A stretch of DNA of 64,000 nt, taken from assembly GCA_002862085.1 (NCBI GenBank), contig PKCK01000047.1:62001-126000 (forward strand), given 5' to 3'. This DNA comes from Planctomycetota bacterium. GTDB taxonomy: Bacteria > Planctomycetota > UBA1135 > GCA-002686595. The stretch's first letter is position 1. Each line of letters starts with the position of its first letter. Shown in pieces: positions 54,601-63,097 of the stretch. The notes under the pieces were generated by a model. That model did not search any database. It saw nothing but the letters and a program-made list of their open reading frames with translations, and had not been told where the DNA came from. A program made the translations under genes and the position numbers.

Positions 54601-55376
54601 TCTTCCATCTGCACCTCGCTGCCGTCTGGATCCACCGTCGAAGAGCTGCCGAAGGGGATCTCCTCGGCGGCCGACATGTCGTCGCCCTCGAAGACCGAGA
54701 CGTACAGTCGCGTCCGGCCGCCGTTCCGATCCATGAACTCCTGGGTCGCAGGGTGCAGCTTCTGGGACGCCCGCGCGACGCCGACCCAGCGAACGAACTC
54801 GAGCACCGAGACGTCGCCGATCGCCTTGGCGGGGATGGCGACCTTGAGCGTGTAGTGGGGGTGGAAGCCGAGGATGCGGCAGCCCATGGCGGTGAGGGCG
54901 TCGCGACGCTCCTGGGTGATGCGCTTGGAGAACATCACGAAGCCGTAGGTGACGTCGTCCGGGCGGCCGTCGAGGGTCCCGTTGCTGGCGGCGAGGGCGA
55001 GCTGGGGGTCGAGGATCTCGTTCGCGGGGGGATAGTGCTTGCCGCCGATGAAGCCGAGGAAGTACGGGTCGCCGTTCGCCTCCTCGAGGACGACGTCCTT
55101 GCCGTCGACCATGTCGACGACGGCGTCGACGGGCAGCGGGATGGAGTCGTCGACCTCGACCGGGTAGCCGGTCTCGATGACGAAGGTCCTGGGATCGGAG
55201 ACGTCCCTCGTCGTGGCCTCCCTCTTGGCGGGATTCGCGGAGGGATCGATGGAGGTGACGGGAGTCCGAGCGCGCTCGGTTTCGGTGGTCACCGGCTCCT
55301 GTTGCGCGGAGGTGTACCCGGTGAGTAGCGCGGTCGTCAGGACCAATCCGAAGGGGGTGGCGAGTTCGTGTCGCAT
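51663..55376 (-). CDS. Large secreted subtilisin-like serine protease (S8) with WYRD/TSN C-terminal domain
   Basis: This 1237-residue exported protein has signal MRHELATPFGLVLTTALLTG. A long propeptide-like region (30-340) is followed by the S8 domain, with catalytic Asp in MGLVDSGLENAHDD (near 356), His in GNGHGTHVAGT (near 394) and Ser in YSGTSMASPH (near 584). Residues 680-1100 hold beta-sandwich domains, including two related Ig/fibronectin-like repeats (FNIRSVDRSGNWDADHES and YLKVKTVDEAGNWTSSFA). The last 133 residues (51663-52064) are the shared C-terminal domain, with NYCVANSSSTG, NLCLGGS and IWYRDANPTATSNF. A decayed copy of this domain lies upstream of the gene. Confidence 0.92.
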   Translation of the reverse strand: MRHELATPFGLVLTTALLTGYTSAQQEPVTTETERARTPVTSIDPSANPAKREATTRDVSDPRTFVIETGYPVEVDDSIPLPVDAVVDMVDGKDVVLEEANGDPYFLGFIGGKHYPPANEILDPQLALAASNGTLDGRPDDVTYGFVMFSKRITQERRDALTAMGCRILGFHPHYTLKVAIPAKAIGDVSVLEFVRWVGVARASQKLHPATQEFMDRNGGRTRLYVSVFEGDDMSAAEEIPFGSSSTVDPDGSEVQMEDARSILTRSNGWMQRALEREGVNVISYTARQEAFLIEADESHLETLTALDFVQFIEPVFDAELTAAPHDETRAMIMSDRLRLTSDGGTTQTVVMGLVDSGLENAHDDLGIFGWGWNCTSESSAWDDISNGGNGHGTHVAGTLFGRGVAEVDQMGNAPGLGSWNTGRIFNYRRFPTPCDVGSDVVVDRFSNSVTDANGNTTRKPHIVNNSWGSFSGSAPVGTEFEARVADDATFDEDQLWVWAAGNSGPNASTISIQSAAKNSFVVGNVVDYIDSTVGDPGNLWTSSSRGPTGDGRWKPNVTAPGRRVRSCLANNNSGYAGYSGTSMASPHVASAAAMLMDARPYFLDKPEAMQSLLMATAMTDDNTIITTETSTHLDNYGAGRINAYKARYNFGGNTSTTWTWQNSGSDWTFADFTVPVGCTRIVAVMSALETSASSGASQALINDWDFYLDRDPIDPAGDTGDYFAQQSSIDNNELRIIENPASGPWRWKVYPDSVTSSTKIGVTVYFVVDDTTPDATLTLTASDSFVQPGDDVDVTANVDVDDYVASAVVLDRSGSAATLVGATSTLADGIVTDLTDNESGGADLTLGDITDNRDRAATWTLQYSTEGTKSVSVEARSDNMIDKNATVDIVVDGTEPGAVSGLTSTSHTVNEWSNDPTITYTWSPASDALSGIDGYGIYETSSASSPGPILDIGAVSTYTSAAWTSSTSPRYFNIRSVDRSGNWDADHESTGPYFIDVTDPGLATFASSTHPVGTARCERTITVDWSAASDLHSGVAGYGLFWSSNPTTPPSDFLDTTGTSDTVTLAPGTHYLKVKTVDEAGNWTSSFATFGPFIVSDECGTNYCVANSSSTGAPARIRALGTDTAADNDLRIEAYDMPLNTFGLLATSLAPGFVANPGGSQGNLCLGGSLGRYNANIMNSGATGSFQIPLDLTMTPTSVGMASVAAGETRFWQIWYRDANPTATSNFTDGVRVTFY

Positions 55377-55764
55377 TGCAGGGAGTGAAAGGCGAGGAGC
55401 GAAGAGATGTTGGTGATCTGGGCTCGGGGGCGGTGCCGGTGCACCTCGTCAAGTCTGGTTGGTCCCCGTTGAGAGGCGGCGAATCGCTCCGTTGATGCAG
55501 GCCGCTTCTCGAATGGGGAACTGCTCGTCTCTGTCGAGGATCGGACGGCATCTCGCGTTTTTTTTCGCGGTGGTGACCGCTGGCCCGATCGGTGCGTGCT
55601 TCGAGCCGTTCTGGGACGGAGGGCCCCCGAGCCACGGCTCGACCGCTCGGAAGCGGTCTCGCGCAGCGCACGTGGTGTCGGGCGGCGTGCGGGTCGTGGC
55701 CCGGAGGCCGGAGGGCCGTCCGATGGAGCCGGAGCGGGCTCGTCGGAGCGAGCCGCTCACTGCG
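55377..55764. other. Region upstream of the subtilase gene, no intact gene
   Basis: This 388-nt stretch presumably carries the subtilase promoter. It contains a run of eight T on the + strand (55558-55565), unusual in this GC-rich window, flanked by CGCG on both sides. Short ORFs cross it without recognisable content. A weak TTGAC box is seen at 55447-55451 on the minus strand without a convincing -10 partner. Confidence 0.4.
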
Positions 55765-55995
55765 TCAGCAGGGCGCGACGCCGGCGCCGTCCGTGACCCC
55801 GACGTCGCGGCCGGGTGGGCGTCGCGATACCAGGTCTGCGGTTCGCGAGCCTCGCCTGCGACGACGCTCGTCGAGCCGATCGCGGTCGGTGCCACGGTGA
55901 GATCACGCGGAGCGGGAAGCCCGATCCGGCCGGGCTCCGTCCCGCTCCGGCGGATCGGCGATCGCGAGGGGAGCGAGCAGGCCGCCGGGGAGGTT
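55765..55995 (-). pseudogene. Decayed fragment of a WYRD/TSN C-terminal domain
   Basis: One frame reads PRDLTVAPTAIGSTSVVAGE and then TWYRDAHPAATSG. The end of the subtilase gene encodes PLDLTMTPTSVGMASVAAGE and then IWYRDANPTATSNF, and the DNA is also clearly alignable. After the TSG codons one base is missing. Compensating for it gives TDGAGVAPC followed by TGA at 55765-55767, exactly where the intact copy has TDGVRVTFY and its stop. The GRYNAN part of the domain is deleted or scrambled, and similarity fades near 55995, just before the acyltransferase stop. The rest of the parent gene is gone. Confidence 0.85.
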
Positions 55996-56027
55996 CGAGC
56001 AGGCCTCATCGCCTGCTCTCGCGCGCG

Positions 56028-57413
56028 TCAGCTCCTTCGCGCCGCCGGAAGGGCACCGTGGGCCGCTCGGATGGCGCGGATCGCCTCGCCGAGCGCGGCG
56101 TCCTCACCGCTCCGGGCCAGCCCGCGCCGTGCCCGTGCGCCCCTCGTTCGCAGCCACGCATCGAGGGTGTCCGCGTAGGTTCCGAGCGCGAGGCCCACCA
56201 GCGCGGCGGCGCTGGCCGCGCCCGTCCACCCCTGGACGAGGGCTCCGATGACGACGAGCGCCGGCGCCCAGAGCAGCACCCCGGCGAAGCTGAACATGCA
56301 TCGGAGGCTGACGAGCTTGTCGGGGGTCCTCCTCAGCCACGCGATCTGGCGCGCGAGCAGGAACGGCGGGCCGAGGGCCACCGCGGACACGGCGAGGAGG
56401 GGCAGGATCCAGAGGAGCGGGCCCCAGGCCGCCGCCGCGGAGGGCGGAGCCGCGAGCACGTCGTCCCCGCGGAGCCGCGCGGCCTCGAGGCGCCCGCCCA
56501 GCTGGGTCACCAGTTCCCTGCGGCGCCCGGCGCCCTCTCCCGTGTCCTTGCGCAGGGATCGGAGCGCCGCGACGCGCGCGACCCCCGCGGGCGCACCAGT
56601 GTCGGGGAGCAGCCGCTCCAGGGCGACCGCTGCCTCGTACTCCTCCTCGTCCTCGGCGTGGAGGATGAGGCTGCGCATGCGCTCCGCGATGTCGGCCATG
56701 AGCATGGTGACGGCGCCGCGCTGGCCCTCGCCTTCGGCCCTCGCCCGGCGGAGGACATCGGCGACCTCGATCGGCTCACCGATCAGGACGCTGGCGCGAG
56801 TGCGAAGGCGATCGCGTCGCTCGTAGGTCACGCCGGTCGCGACCACCCTCAGTCCGATGCCGCCCTCCTTCGAGCTCTCCGCGCTGATCGCCATGCGTCC
56901 CACTCCGGTGCGCAGGTCGCGGAGGCCGATGGCATCGAGGCTCTCGCCCTCGGGGAACAGCGCGATGACCGAGCGGTCCTCGCTGAGGGCCCGGTCGATC
57001 GCCTCGAAGGACTTCGTGTTCTGACGCGTGTCGACGCCGTCCTTCTTGCGGTACATGGGCACCGCCTCGGTCGCGCGCAGGACCGACCCGATCAGGGGCG
57101 TGGTCATCAGCTTGTACTTGACGAGGACGCGGATCGGCCGCGCTGTCGAGGCCATCAGCATGTGCGCGTCGACCAGGCCGTTGGTGTGGTTCTGCACCAG
57201 GAGGGTCGGCGGTCCGGCGGCGAACTCCGCCCCGCGCACGTCCACGCGGTAGTACCCGCGCACCAGCCACGACGTCCAGCGGACGATGCCCCGGTAGAGG
57301 GCCGTCGAGAGAGCCGGATCTCCGCCGCTCGCGTCGCGATCGGGCCAGGCGTCGAGAGCCGCCCCGGGGGCGTGGGCGTCGCCTCGTGCGGTGGGGGCGG
57401 TGGCGTCGGGCAT
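56028..57413 (-). CDS. PlsC-like 1-acylglycerol-3-phosphate acyltransferase family protein
   Basis: This is a 461-residue protein. The acyltransferase domain (about 40-250) has the catalytic His and Asp in NHTNGLVDA (near 76 and 82) and the substrate-binding FPEGES motif. The spacing between His and Asp is five residues, as in one branch of this family, in place of the usual four. After a charged helical region the C-terminus has membrane segments (GPLLWILPLLAVSAVALGPPFLLA; FAGVLLWAPALVVIGALVQGW). It likely transfers acyl groups in phospholipid synthesis at the inner membrane. The ATG at 57413 fits the domain start. It is divergent from fadD, with 103 nt between them, suggesting shared control. 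Confidence 0.88.
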   Translation of the reverse strand: MPDATAPTARGDAHAPGAALDAWPDRDASGGDPALSTALYRGIVRWTSWLVRGYYRVDVRGAEFAAGPPTLLVQNHTNGLVDAHMLMASTARPIRVLVKYKLMTTPLIGSVLRATEAVPMYRKKDGVDTRQNTKSFEAIDRALSEDRSVIALFPEGESLDAIGLRDLRTGVGRMAISAESSKEGGIGLRVVATGVTYERRDRLRTRASVLIGEPIEVADVLRRARAEGEGQRGAVTMLMADIAERMRSLILHAEDEEEYEAAVALERLLPDTGAPAGVARVAALRSLRKDTGEGAGRRRELVTQLGGRLEAARLRGDDVLAAPPSAAAAWGPLLWILPLLAVSAVALGPPFLLARQIAWLRRTPDKLVSLRCMFSFAGVLLWAPALVVIGALVQGWTGAASAAALVGLALGTYADTLDAWLRTRGARARRGLARSGEDAALGEAIRAIRAAHGALPAARRS

Positions 57414-57516
57414 GGGCCAGAGAGTCTGGAGGGTGCCGCTTCCCCGCGCCAGACGGCATTCCGCCCGGAACCGCATGCGAGAAGCGGAAGCGCCGATCTG
57501 TATGCTCCTCTGCGTC

Positions 57517-59223
57517 ATGAGCAACACCCACGAACTTGGCGAGAAGCGCTGGCACACCCACTACGACGAGGGCGTGCCCACCTCGATCGACTTCGAAGAG
57601 GTCCCCCTGCACCGATTCGTCGCGCGCGCGGCGGAGAAGTGGGGCGATCGGCCCGCGATCTCGTTCCTCAACTGTTCGTTCACCTACTCGCAGCTGGAGG
57701 ACAAGGTCAACCGTTGCGCGACGGCGCTGCGAAACCTCGGAGTCAAGGAGGGCTCGCGGGTCGCGATCCAGCTGCCCAACCTGCCTCAGACGGTCATCGC
57801 CTTCCACGGTGCCATGCGCGCCGGAGCCGAGGTGGTCATGACCAACCCGCTCTACACGCTGCGAGAGATGGAGCACCAGTGGGCGGACTCTGGCTGTGAC
57901 CTCGCCATCGTGGCGGACTTCATCTTCGAGGAGACGATCCAGCCGAACCGCGCCAGGCTGCGGCCGAAGACCTACGTCGTCGCGCACATCCCCGACTACC
58001 TGCGCTTCCCGCTCAACCTGCTCGCGCCGATCAAGCTCGCGAAGGCGTCGCCGAAGCGCTACGCGAAGGTGATGACGGGCGATGGAGTCCACGAGTTCAA
58101 GAAGCTCGTCGAGGGCACCGCCCCGAACCCGCCGGAGATCTCCGTGGGGATGGACGACATCTGCGTGCTCCAGTACACGGGCGGCACGACGGGTCTCTCC
58201 AAGGGCGCAGTCCTGACCCACCGCAATCTCGTCTGCAACGCCCAGCAGATCCACGCCTGGTTCCCGAAGGTCGAGCCCGGCCGCGAGGTCACGCTCAACT
58301 GCCTGCCGATGTTCCACGTCTTCGGGCTGAGCGTCGCGATGAACTGGTCGATCTGGTCCGGCGCCAAGATGGTCGTCGTCCCCAACCCGCGCGACATCCC
58401 CGCGCTCGTGAAGGCGATCACCAAGCACCGCGTCACGCTGTTCCCCGGGGTGCCCGCGCTCTTCAACGCGATCAACAACTTCCCCGGCGTGGAGAACCTG
58501 GACATGACCAGCGTCAAGTCCTGTTTCTCCGGGTCGGCGCCCATCGCCCGGGACGTGCAGGAGCGCTTCGAGAGCCTCACGAACTCCACGATCATCGAGG
58601 GCTTCGGCATGAGCGAGACCTCGCCGGTGACCCACGTGAACCCGCTCTACGGGATGCGCAAGATCGGCTCGATCGGCATCCCCGTGTCCAACACCGACGC
58701 GAAGATCGTGGACGCCGAGGACGACACGAAGGAGCTCGGCGTCGGCGAGGAGGGCGAACTGCTCGTCCGCGGTCCGCAGGTGATGCAGGGCTACTGGAAC
58801 CGCGAGGAGGAGAGCGCCGAGACGCTCAAGGGCGGGTGGATGCACACGGGCGACCTCGCCTCCATGGACGAGGACGGCTACTACCGCATCTGCGGCCGCA
58901 AGAAGGACATGATCAACTGCTCCGGGCTGAAGGTCTTCCCGGACGAGGTGGACGAGGTCCTCATGGCGCACCCCGCGATCCTGGAGGCGGCCACCATCGG
59001 CGTCCCGGACCCCGAGCGCGGCGAGACGGTGAAGTCCTTCATCGTGCTCAACGAGGGCGCGACCCTGACGGAGGAGGAGGTCGAGAGCTACGCGCGCGAG
59101 CAGCTCGCGGCCTACAAGATCCCGCGCCAGGTGCAGTTCATGGACGAGCTGCCGAAGAGCTCGGTCATGAAGATCCTGCGCCGGGAGCTCCGCGACATGG
59201 AGCAGGGTCAGCGAGGCGGCTGA
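57517..59223 (+). CDS. fadD: Long-chain fatty-acid-CoA ligase
   Basis: This is a 568-residue ANL-superfamily enzyme that activates fatty acids to acyl-CoA via acyl-AMP. The ATP-binding loop is YTGGTTGLSKGA. Further motifs are GFGMSETSPV, MHTGDLASMDEDGYYRICGRKKDMI and the C-terminal lysine region SSVMKILRRELRD. The length matches FadD-type ligases. The ATG at 57517 is preferred over the ORF start at 57391, which lies in the divergent promoter region. Nearby fadE and a TetR regulator support a role in beta-oxidation. Confidence 0.93.
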   Translation: MSNTHELGEKRWHTHYDEGVPTSIDFEEVPLHRFVARAAEKWGDRPAISFLNCSFTYSQLEDKVNRCATALRNLGVKEGSRVAIQLPNLPQTVIAFHGAMRAGAEVVMTNPLYTLREMEHQWADSGCDLAIVADFIFEETIQPNRARLRPKTYVVAHIPDYLRFPLNLLAPIKLAKASPKRYAKVMTGDGVHEFKKLVEGTAPNPPEISVGMDDICVLQYTGGTTGLSKGAVLTHRNLVCNAQQIHAWFPKVEPGREVTLNCLPMFHVFGLSVAMNWSIWSGAKMVVVPNPRDIPALVKAITKHRVTLFPGVPALFNAINNFPGVENLDMTSVKSCFSGSAPIARDVQERFESLTNSTIIEGFGMSETSPVTHVNPLYGMRKIGSIGIPVSNTDAKIVDAEDDTKELGVGEEGELLVRGPQVMQGYWNREEESAETLKGGWMHTGDLASMDEDGYYRICGRKKDMINCSGLKVFPDEVDEVLMAHPAILEAATIGVPDPERGETVKSFIVLNEGATLTEEEVESYAREQLAAYKIPRQVQFMDELPKSSVMKILRRELRDMEQGQRGG

Positions 59224-59416
59224 GCCAGCCGAAGAGGAGCCGGAGCCGCGCGGCGTCGTTCCCCGAGTGGGGCGGCGCCGCGCTTCGTTCCGCCCGGCGC
59301 GCTGCCTGCGGCTGCCGGTGGGGAGCCGCCGCGGGGCGAATCCTGTCGCCGCGGCGGCCGCAGGCGAGGCGTCGCGCCGATCGCCGTCCGTCGCTCCGAA
59401 GTCGCCACCGACGACG

Positions 59417-59445
59417 CGACCCGGCGCTCGTGGAGCACCGGGTCG
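59417..59445. terminator. Hairpin between fadD and the outer-membrane protein gene
   Basis: CGACCCGG and CCGGGTCG form a perfect 8-bp stem with a 13-nt loop in the 273-nt convergent gap. It lies closer to the outer-membrane protein stop codon. The rest of the gap holds only GC-rich sequence with no gene. Confidence 0.45.
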
Positions 59446-59496
59446 GCGCGGCCTCGTCGGCCCGGCCGGCCGCTCGCGCGACCGGCTCCATCCGGG

Positions 59497-60306
59497 TCAG
59501 AAGACCCAGCTGAGGCCCGCGGTCAGGTAGAGCCCGCTCTCGAGGAGCTCGCCGTCGAAGGTCGAGGGCTGATCCAGGGGCGGGTTGTTCGGGAACGGGT
59601 CGAGCGTGACCGTGTCCGTGGTCGGATCCAGCGCGTACTCGTAGAAGGCGCCGAAGTCGAAGGTCAGATCCTCGCGGATGAGGTACGACGCGCCAGCGAC
59701 GAAGCCGAGAGTGAAGAACGAGTCGCCCTCGAGGCTGATCTCCTCGGTCGTCGCGGGGATACCCAGGGAGGGGATCGCCGCGTAGCTCGCGGTGCCGTCG
59801 GCGCTGATCTCGGGGACGTATCCGAACTGGACGCCGACGAAGGGCCGCAGGCGGCGATTGTTGTCGATCGGCTCCCACTGGTAGCGGGCGTCCAGGATGA
59901 AGTGGTTCGTCCCGAAGTCGTCGATGTCGAGGTCGGCCGCGAGGGGGCGCGTCGATCGCGGATCGAAGATCCGGTGCTCGAAGATGACTCCGACGAGCCA
60001 GTTGTTCGTCAGGTAGTGGAAGTACTTCAGACCCAGGCCGAAGACCGGGTCGAGGTCCGTCGATGAGCTGCCCACGTCGGAGCCACCGAGGATGGGGTCG
60101 GCCAGCGGGCCGGTGCCGTTCTTGAGATCCACGTCGGCCTGCACGAAGGCCCAGCCAGAAGATGCACCCACGAAGCTTCGCCCGGTCATGTCGTCGGGCC
60201 AGCGCAGGTCCTCCGGCACGTTCAGCATCGAGCAGGAGGCGAGGCCGGGGACGAGGAGGGCGAGGGTGCCGAGGGCGCGTGTGACGCGGCTGGGGGTGCT
60301 GGTCAT
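59497..60306 (-). CDS. Outer-membrane beta-barrel lipoprotein (OmpW-like)
   Basis: This is a 269-residue protein. The N-terminus MTSTPSRVTRALGTLALLVP ends in a lipobox LASC (Cys25), which is unusual for a barrel protein. The remainder alternates hydrophobic and polar residues in strands separated by turns (FGLGLKYFHYLTNNWLVGVIFEHRIF, FILDARYQWEP, LRPFVGVQFGYVP, LTFDFGAFYEYAL) and ends with aromatic GLSWVF, typical of outer-membrane barrels. OmpW-type barrels pass small hydrophobic compounds. Its place between fadD and fadE makes uptake of a lipid-like substrate plausible, but this is inference. It follows fadE on the same strand after a hairpin, so it probably has its own promoter. Confidence 0.78.
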   Translation of the reverse strand: MTSTPSRVTRALGTLALLVPGLASCSMLNVPEDLRWPDDMTGRSFVGASSGWAFVQADVDLKNGTGPLADPILGGSDVGSSSTDLDPVFGLGLKYFHYLTNNWLVGVIFEHRIFDPRSTRPLAADLDIDDFGTNHFILDARYQWEPIDNNRRLRPFVGVQFGYVPEISADGTASYAAIPSLGIPATTEEISLEGDSFFTLGFVAGASYLIREDLTFDFGAFYEYALDPTTDTVTLDPFPNNPPLDQPSTFDGELLESGLYLTAGLSWVF

Positions 60307-60387
60307 GGGGACCTTCGAGAGGACCTGGCCCGGGGCGGGCCGATGGGGGGAGGATGCCCGTACGCGGCGCGGGGGGGGACGACGCGA

Positions 60388-60419
60388 ACGAGCCGCGGAC
60401 CCTGCGGCCCGCGGCTCGT
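60388..60419 (-). terminator. Hairpin after fadE
   Basis: ACGAGCCGCGG and CCGCGGCTCGT form a perfect 11-bp stem with a 10-nt loop about 90 nt beyond the fadE stop codon and about 80 nt before the outer-membrane protein start. Confidence 0.5.
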
Positions 60420-60507
60420 GATTGTGGCAAGTCTCCTGTGAGAGCGCGACCGACCGTCAGCCGCCTTCGGGGTTCCCCTCAGGAGGGCTCACGGGGAACG
60501 GATCCCG

Positions 60508-63030
60508 TCAGGCGGCGCTGCTCTTGCCCTGAGAGGGCGCACCATCGGCGTCCGCGTCGACCCCGGGCCCCATGGGCACCGTGGGATCGAGGCCGCGGCG
60601 CGCGTACTCCTCGAGGGTGAAGGAGTCGACCGCGACGACGGCCGCGCGGGCGGCTTCGGCCCGGTCGAGGAGGTCGGCTTCGGCCGTGGAGAGGATCCCG
60701 AGCTTCAGTGCGTCGGCCCTGAGAAGCGCCGGAGCCTTCTTCGTCAGCTTCTTCGTCTTGACCGCCTCGCGGATCCGGCGATGGATCGCGGCGGCCTCGG
60801 TGCACACCACGAGCGCGTGCTCCAGCTCGCCCACGGCCTCGTCCAGGGCGGTCGGGACGTGCATGCCCGAGGTCATGCGCTCGCGCTGCTCGCCCGGCAC
60901 CTGCATGGCCTTCGCGACCTTCTGCATGACCCGGTCCTGCGGGCCTCCCGAGAGGGCGTTGAGTCGGGACCAGAAGGCCACCGGGCCGCGGAAGAACCAG
61001 CCCACGAGCGGAACGTCGAAGTTGCGGAAGATCCCGTCGAAGGCGGTCTGGATCTCGGCCAGGCAGGTCTCCATGGCCCAGTGAAGGTAGGGGAGATCCT
61101 CCTTGCGGCGGCCCTCGGCCTCGAAGCGCCGCAGCACGGCGTTCCCGAGGTACATCCAGGAGAAGACGTCCGCGAAGCGGCCGGTGAGGGCCTCCTTGCG
61201 CTTGAGATCGCCGCCGAGCATGGCCATGGCCATGTCGGCCATCGTGGCGAAGGAGGCGGAGGCCCAGGAGAGCTTGCGGTAGTACGGCGCCGCCGGGCCC
61301 GAGACAGGGGTGGTCCCCAGGGCGCCGCGCGTCAGCGAGAGGACGACGCTGCGCGAGGCATTGCGTACGACGTGCCCGATGTGTCCGAAGAACGCCGCGT
61401 CGAAGCGCGGGACGTCGCCGGCCTCGACGGCCTGGACCTCCTCCCACGCGTAGGGGTGGCAGCGGATGGCGCCCTGGCCGAACACGATCAGCGTTCGCGT
61501 CAGGATGTTCGCGCCCTCGACCGTGATGCTGATGGGCATGGCCATGTAGGCGTGGGCGATGGGGTTGCGCGGCCCCATGGAGATGGCCTTGCCGCCCAGC
61601 ACGTCCATCGTGTCGGTCACGCACTGGCGCGCGAGCTCGGTGAAGCTGTACTTCGCCATGGCGGTCACGACCGCCGGCTTCGCGCCGCCGTCGAGTCCAC
61701 CGCAGGTGACGCGGCGAGCCGCCTCGAGGATGTAGGCCTTGCCGCCCACGCGGGCCATGGCCTCTTCGATGCCCTCGAACTTGCCGATCTCGATGCCGAA
61801 CTGCTTTCGAACCGCTGCGTAGGCGCCGGAGAGACGCGCGGCCATCTTCGCGCCCGCGGTGGCGGACGCAGGGAGCGAGATCCCGCGGCCGGCTGCGAGG
61901 CACTCCATGAGCATCTTCCAACCCTGGCCGACTCCGCCGCGTCCGCCGATGACCACCTCGTCGAGCTTGACCTCGACGTCGTGGCCCTCGGTCGGGCAGT
62001 TGTAGAACGGCACGCCCAGGGGGTCGTGCCGCTTGCCGAGCACGACGCCGTCGGTGCTGGAGGGGATCAGCGCGCAGGTGATGCCGACGTCCTCGCCCTT
62101 GCCGAGCACGTTCCGCGGGTCGCGCAGTTTGAAGGCGAGGCCGAGGACCGTGGAGACGGCGGCCAGCGTGATGTAGCGCTTGTTCCAGTTGAGGCGCACC
62201 CAGATCTCGCCGTCACGCTCGAAGACCTCGCCGCTCGCGGTCATCGCACCGGCGTCGGAGCCCGCGTTCGGCTCGGTCAGCGCGAAGCACGGCATGTCCG
62301 TGCCGTCGGCGAGGCGCGGGAGGTAGTGAGCTTTCTGCTCGTCGGTGCCGTAGTGGGTGAGGAGCTCGGCGGGGCCCAGGGAGTTGGGCACCATCACCGT
62401 GATCGCGAGCGGCCCGGAGCGCGAGGAGAGCTTGGCGACGACCGCGCTGTTCATGGACGCGGAGAACCCCTTGCCCCCGTACTCCTTCGGGATGATGAGC
62501 CCGAAGAACCCCTCGTCCTTCAGGTACTGCCACACGTGCTCCGGCAGGTCGCGCTCCTGGAAGACCTTCCAGTCGTCGGTCATCCGGCAGACCTCCTCGC
62601 AGGGCCCGTCCAGGAAGGCCTGCTCCTCGGGGGTGAGGTCGGGGTACGGCTCGCTGACCAGCCGCTCCCAGTCCGGCTTGCCGCTGAAGAGCTCGCCGTC
62701 GATCCAGACCGTGCCCGCCGTGAGCGCCGTGCGTTCGGTCTCGGAGATGACCGGCAGGAACTTCAGGGCCTTCATGATCCTCATGACCGGGCCCGAGACG
62801 AGCGTCACGCGGAGCGCGGGCACGTTGAACACGGTCATGACCACGAGGTACCCCGCGAGCCAGCTCCACCCGAGGGTGCCCACCACGAGCACGGCCCCGG
62901 CCACGGTCCAGGCCGCGATGGGCGCCGCGGTGAAGCCGAGCGCCAGCGCCAGCGCGATGACGCCGAGGAGCAGCCACGGCCAGGGCATGGCGAGGAGGAA
63001 GCCGGAGAGCGCGGCGAAGGGGAGTGTCAT
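60508..63030 (-). CDS. fadE: Acyl-CoA dehydrogenase, FadE type
   Basis: This is an 840-residue flavoprotein for the first step of fatty-acid beta-oxidation. Like E. coli FadE (814 residues) it has an N-terminal membrane region (LLLGVIALALALGFTAAPIAAWTVAG), a central acyl-CoA dehydrogenase core with ALTEPNAGSDAGAM and the QFGIEIGKFEGIEEAMA segment, and a C-terminal FadE-specific domain. The last 20 residues are Asp, Gly and Ser rich. It lies 67 nt downstream of the TetR gene on the same strand, so the two are probably co-transcribed and the TetR protein is the likely regulator. Confidence 0.93.
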   Translation of the reverse strand: MTLPFAALSGFLLAMPWPWLLLGVIALALALGFTAAPIAAWTVAGAVLVVGTLGWSWLAGYLVVMTVFNVPALRVTLVSGPVMRIMKALKFLPVISETERTALTAGTVWIDGELFSGKPDWERLVSEPYPDLTPEEQAFLDGPCEEVCRMTDDWKVFQERDLPEHVWQYLKDEGFFGLIIPKEYGGKGFSASMNSAVVAKLSSRSGPLAITVMVPNSLGPAELLTHYGTDEQKAHYLPRLADGTDMPCFALTEPNAGSDAGAMTASGEVFERDGEIWVRLNWNKRYITLAAVSTVLGLAFKLRDPRNVLGKGEDVGITCALIPSSTDGVVLGKRHDPLGVPFYNCPTEGHDVEVKLDEVVIGGRGGVGQGWKMLMECLAAGRGISLPASATAGAKMAARLSGAYAAVRKQFGIEIGKFEGIEEAMARVGGKAYILEAARRVTCGGLDGGAKPAVVTAMAKYSFTELARQCVTDTMDVLGGKAISMGPRNPIAHAYMAMPISITVEGANILTRTLIVFGQGAIRCHPYAWEEVQAVEAGDVPRFDAAFFGHIGHVVRNASRSVVLSLTRGALGTTPVSGPAAPYYRKLSWASASFATMADMAMAMLGGDLKRKEALTGRFADVFSWMYLGNAVLRRFEAEGRRKEDLPYLHWAMETCLAEIQTAFDGIFRNFDVPLVGWFFRGPVAFWSRLNALSGGPQDRVMQKVAKAMQVPGEQRERMTSGMHVPTALDEAVGELEHALVVCTEAAAIHRRIREAVKTKKLTKKAPALLRADALKLGILSTAEADLLDRAEAARAAVVAVDSFTLEEYARRGLDPTVPMGPGVDADADGAPSQGKSSAA

Positions 63031-63097
63031 GGCGTCGATGGGTACGGGAAGGATGGGTCTTGTCTTCTCGGGCGTGGCCGCGCGTGCAGCGAGCGCG

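Noticed and set aside
55558-55565. Run of eight T between CGCG blocks, as a possible intrinsic terminator
   Set aside because: There is no stem before the T-run on either strand longer than the 4-nt CGCG, and it lies upstream of the subtilase, where no gene ends.
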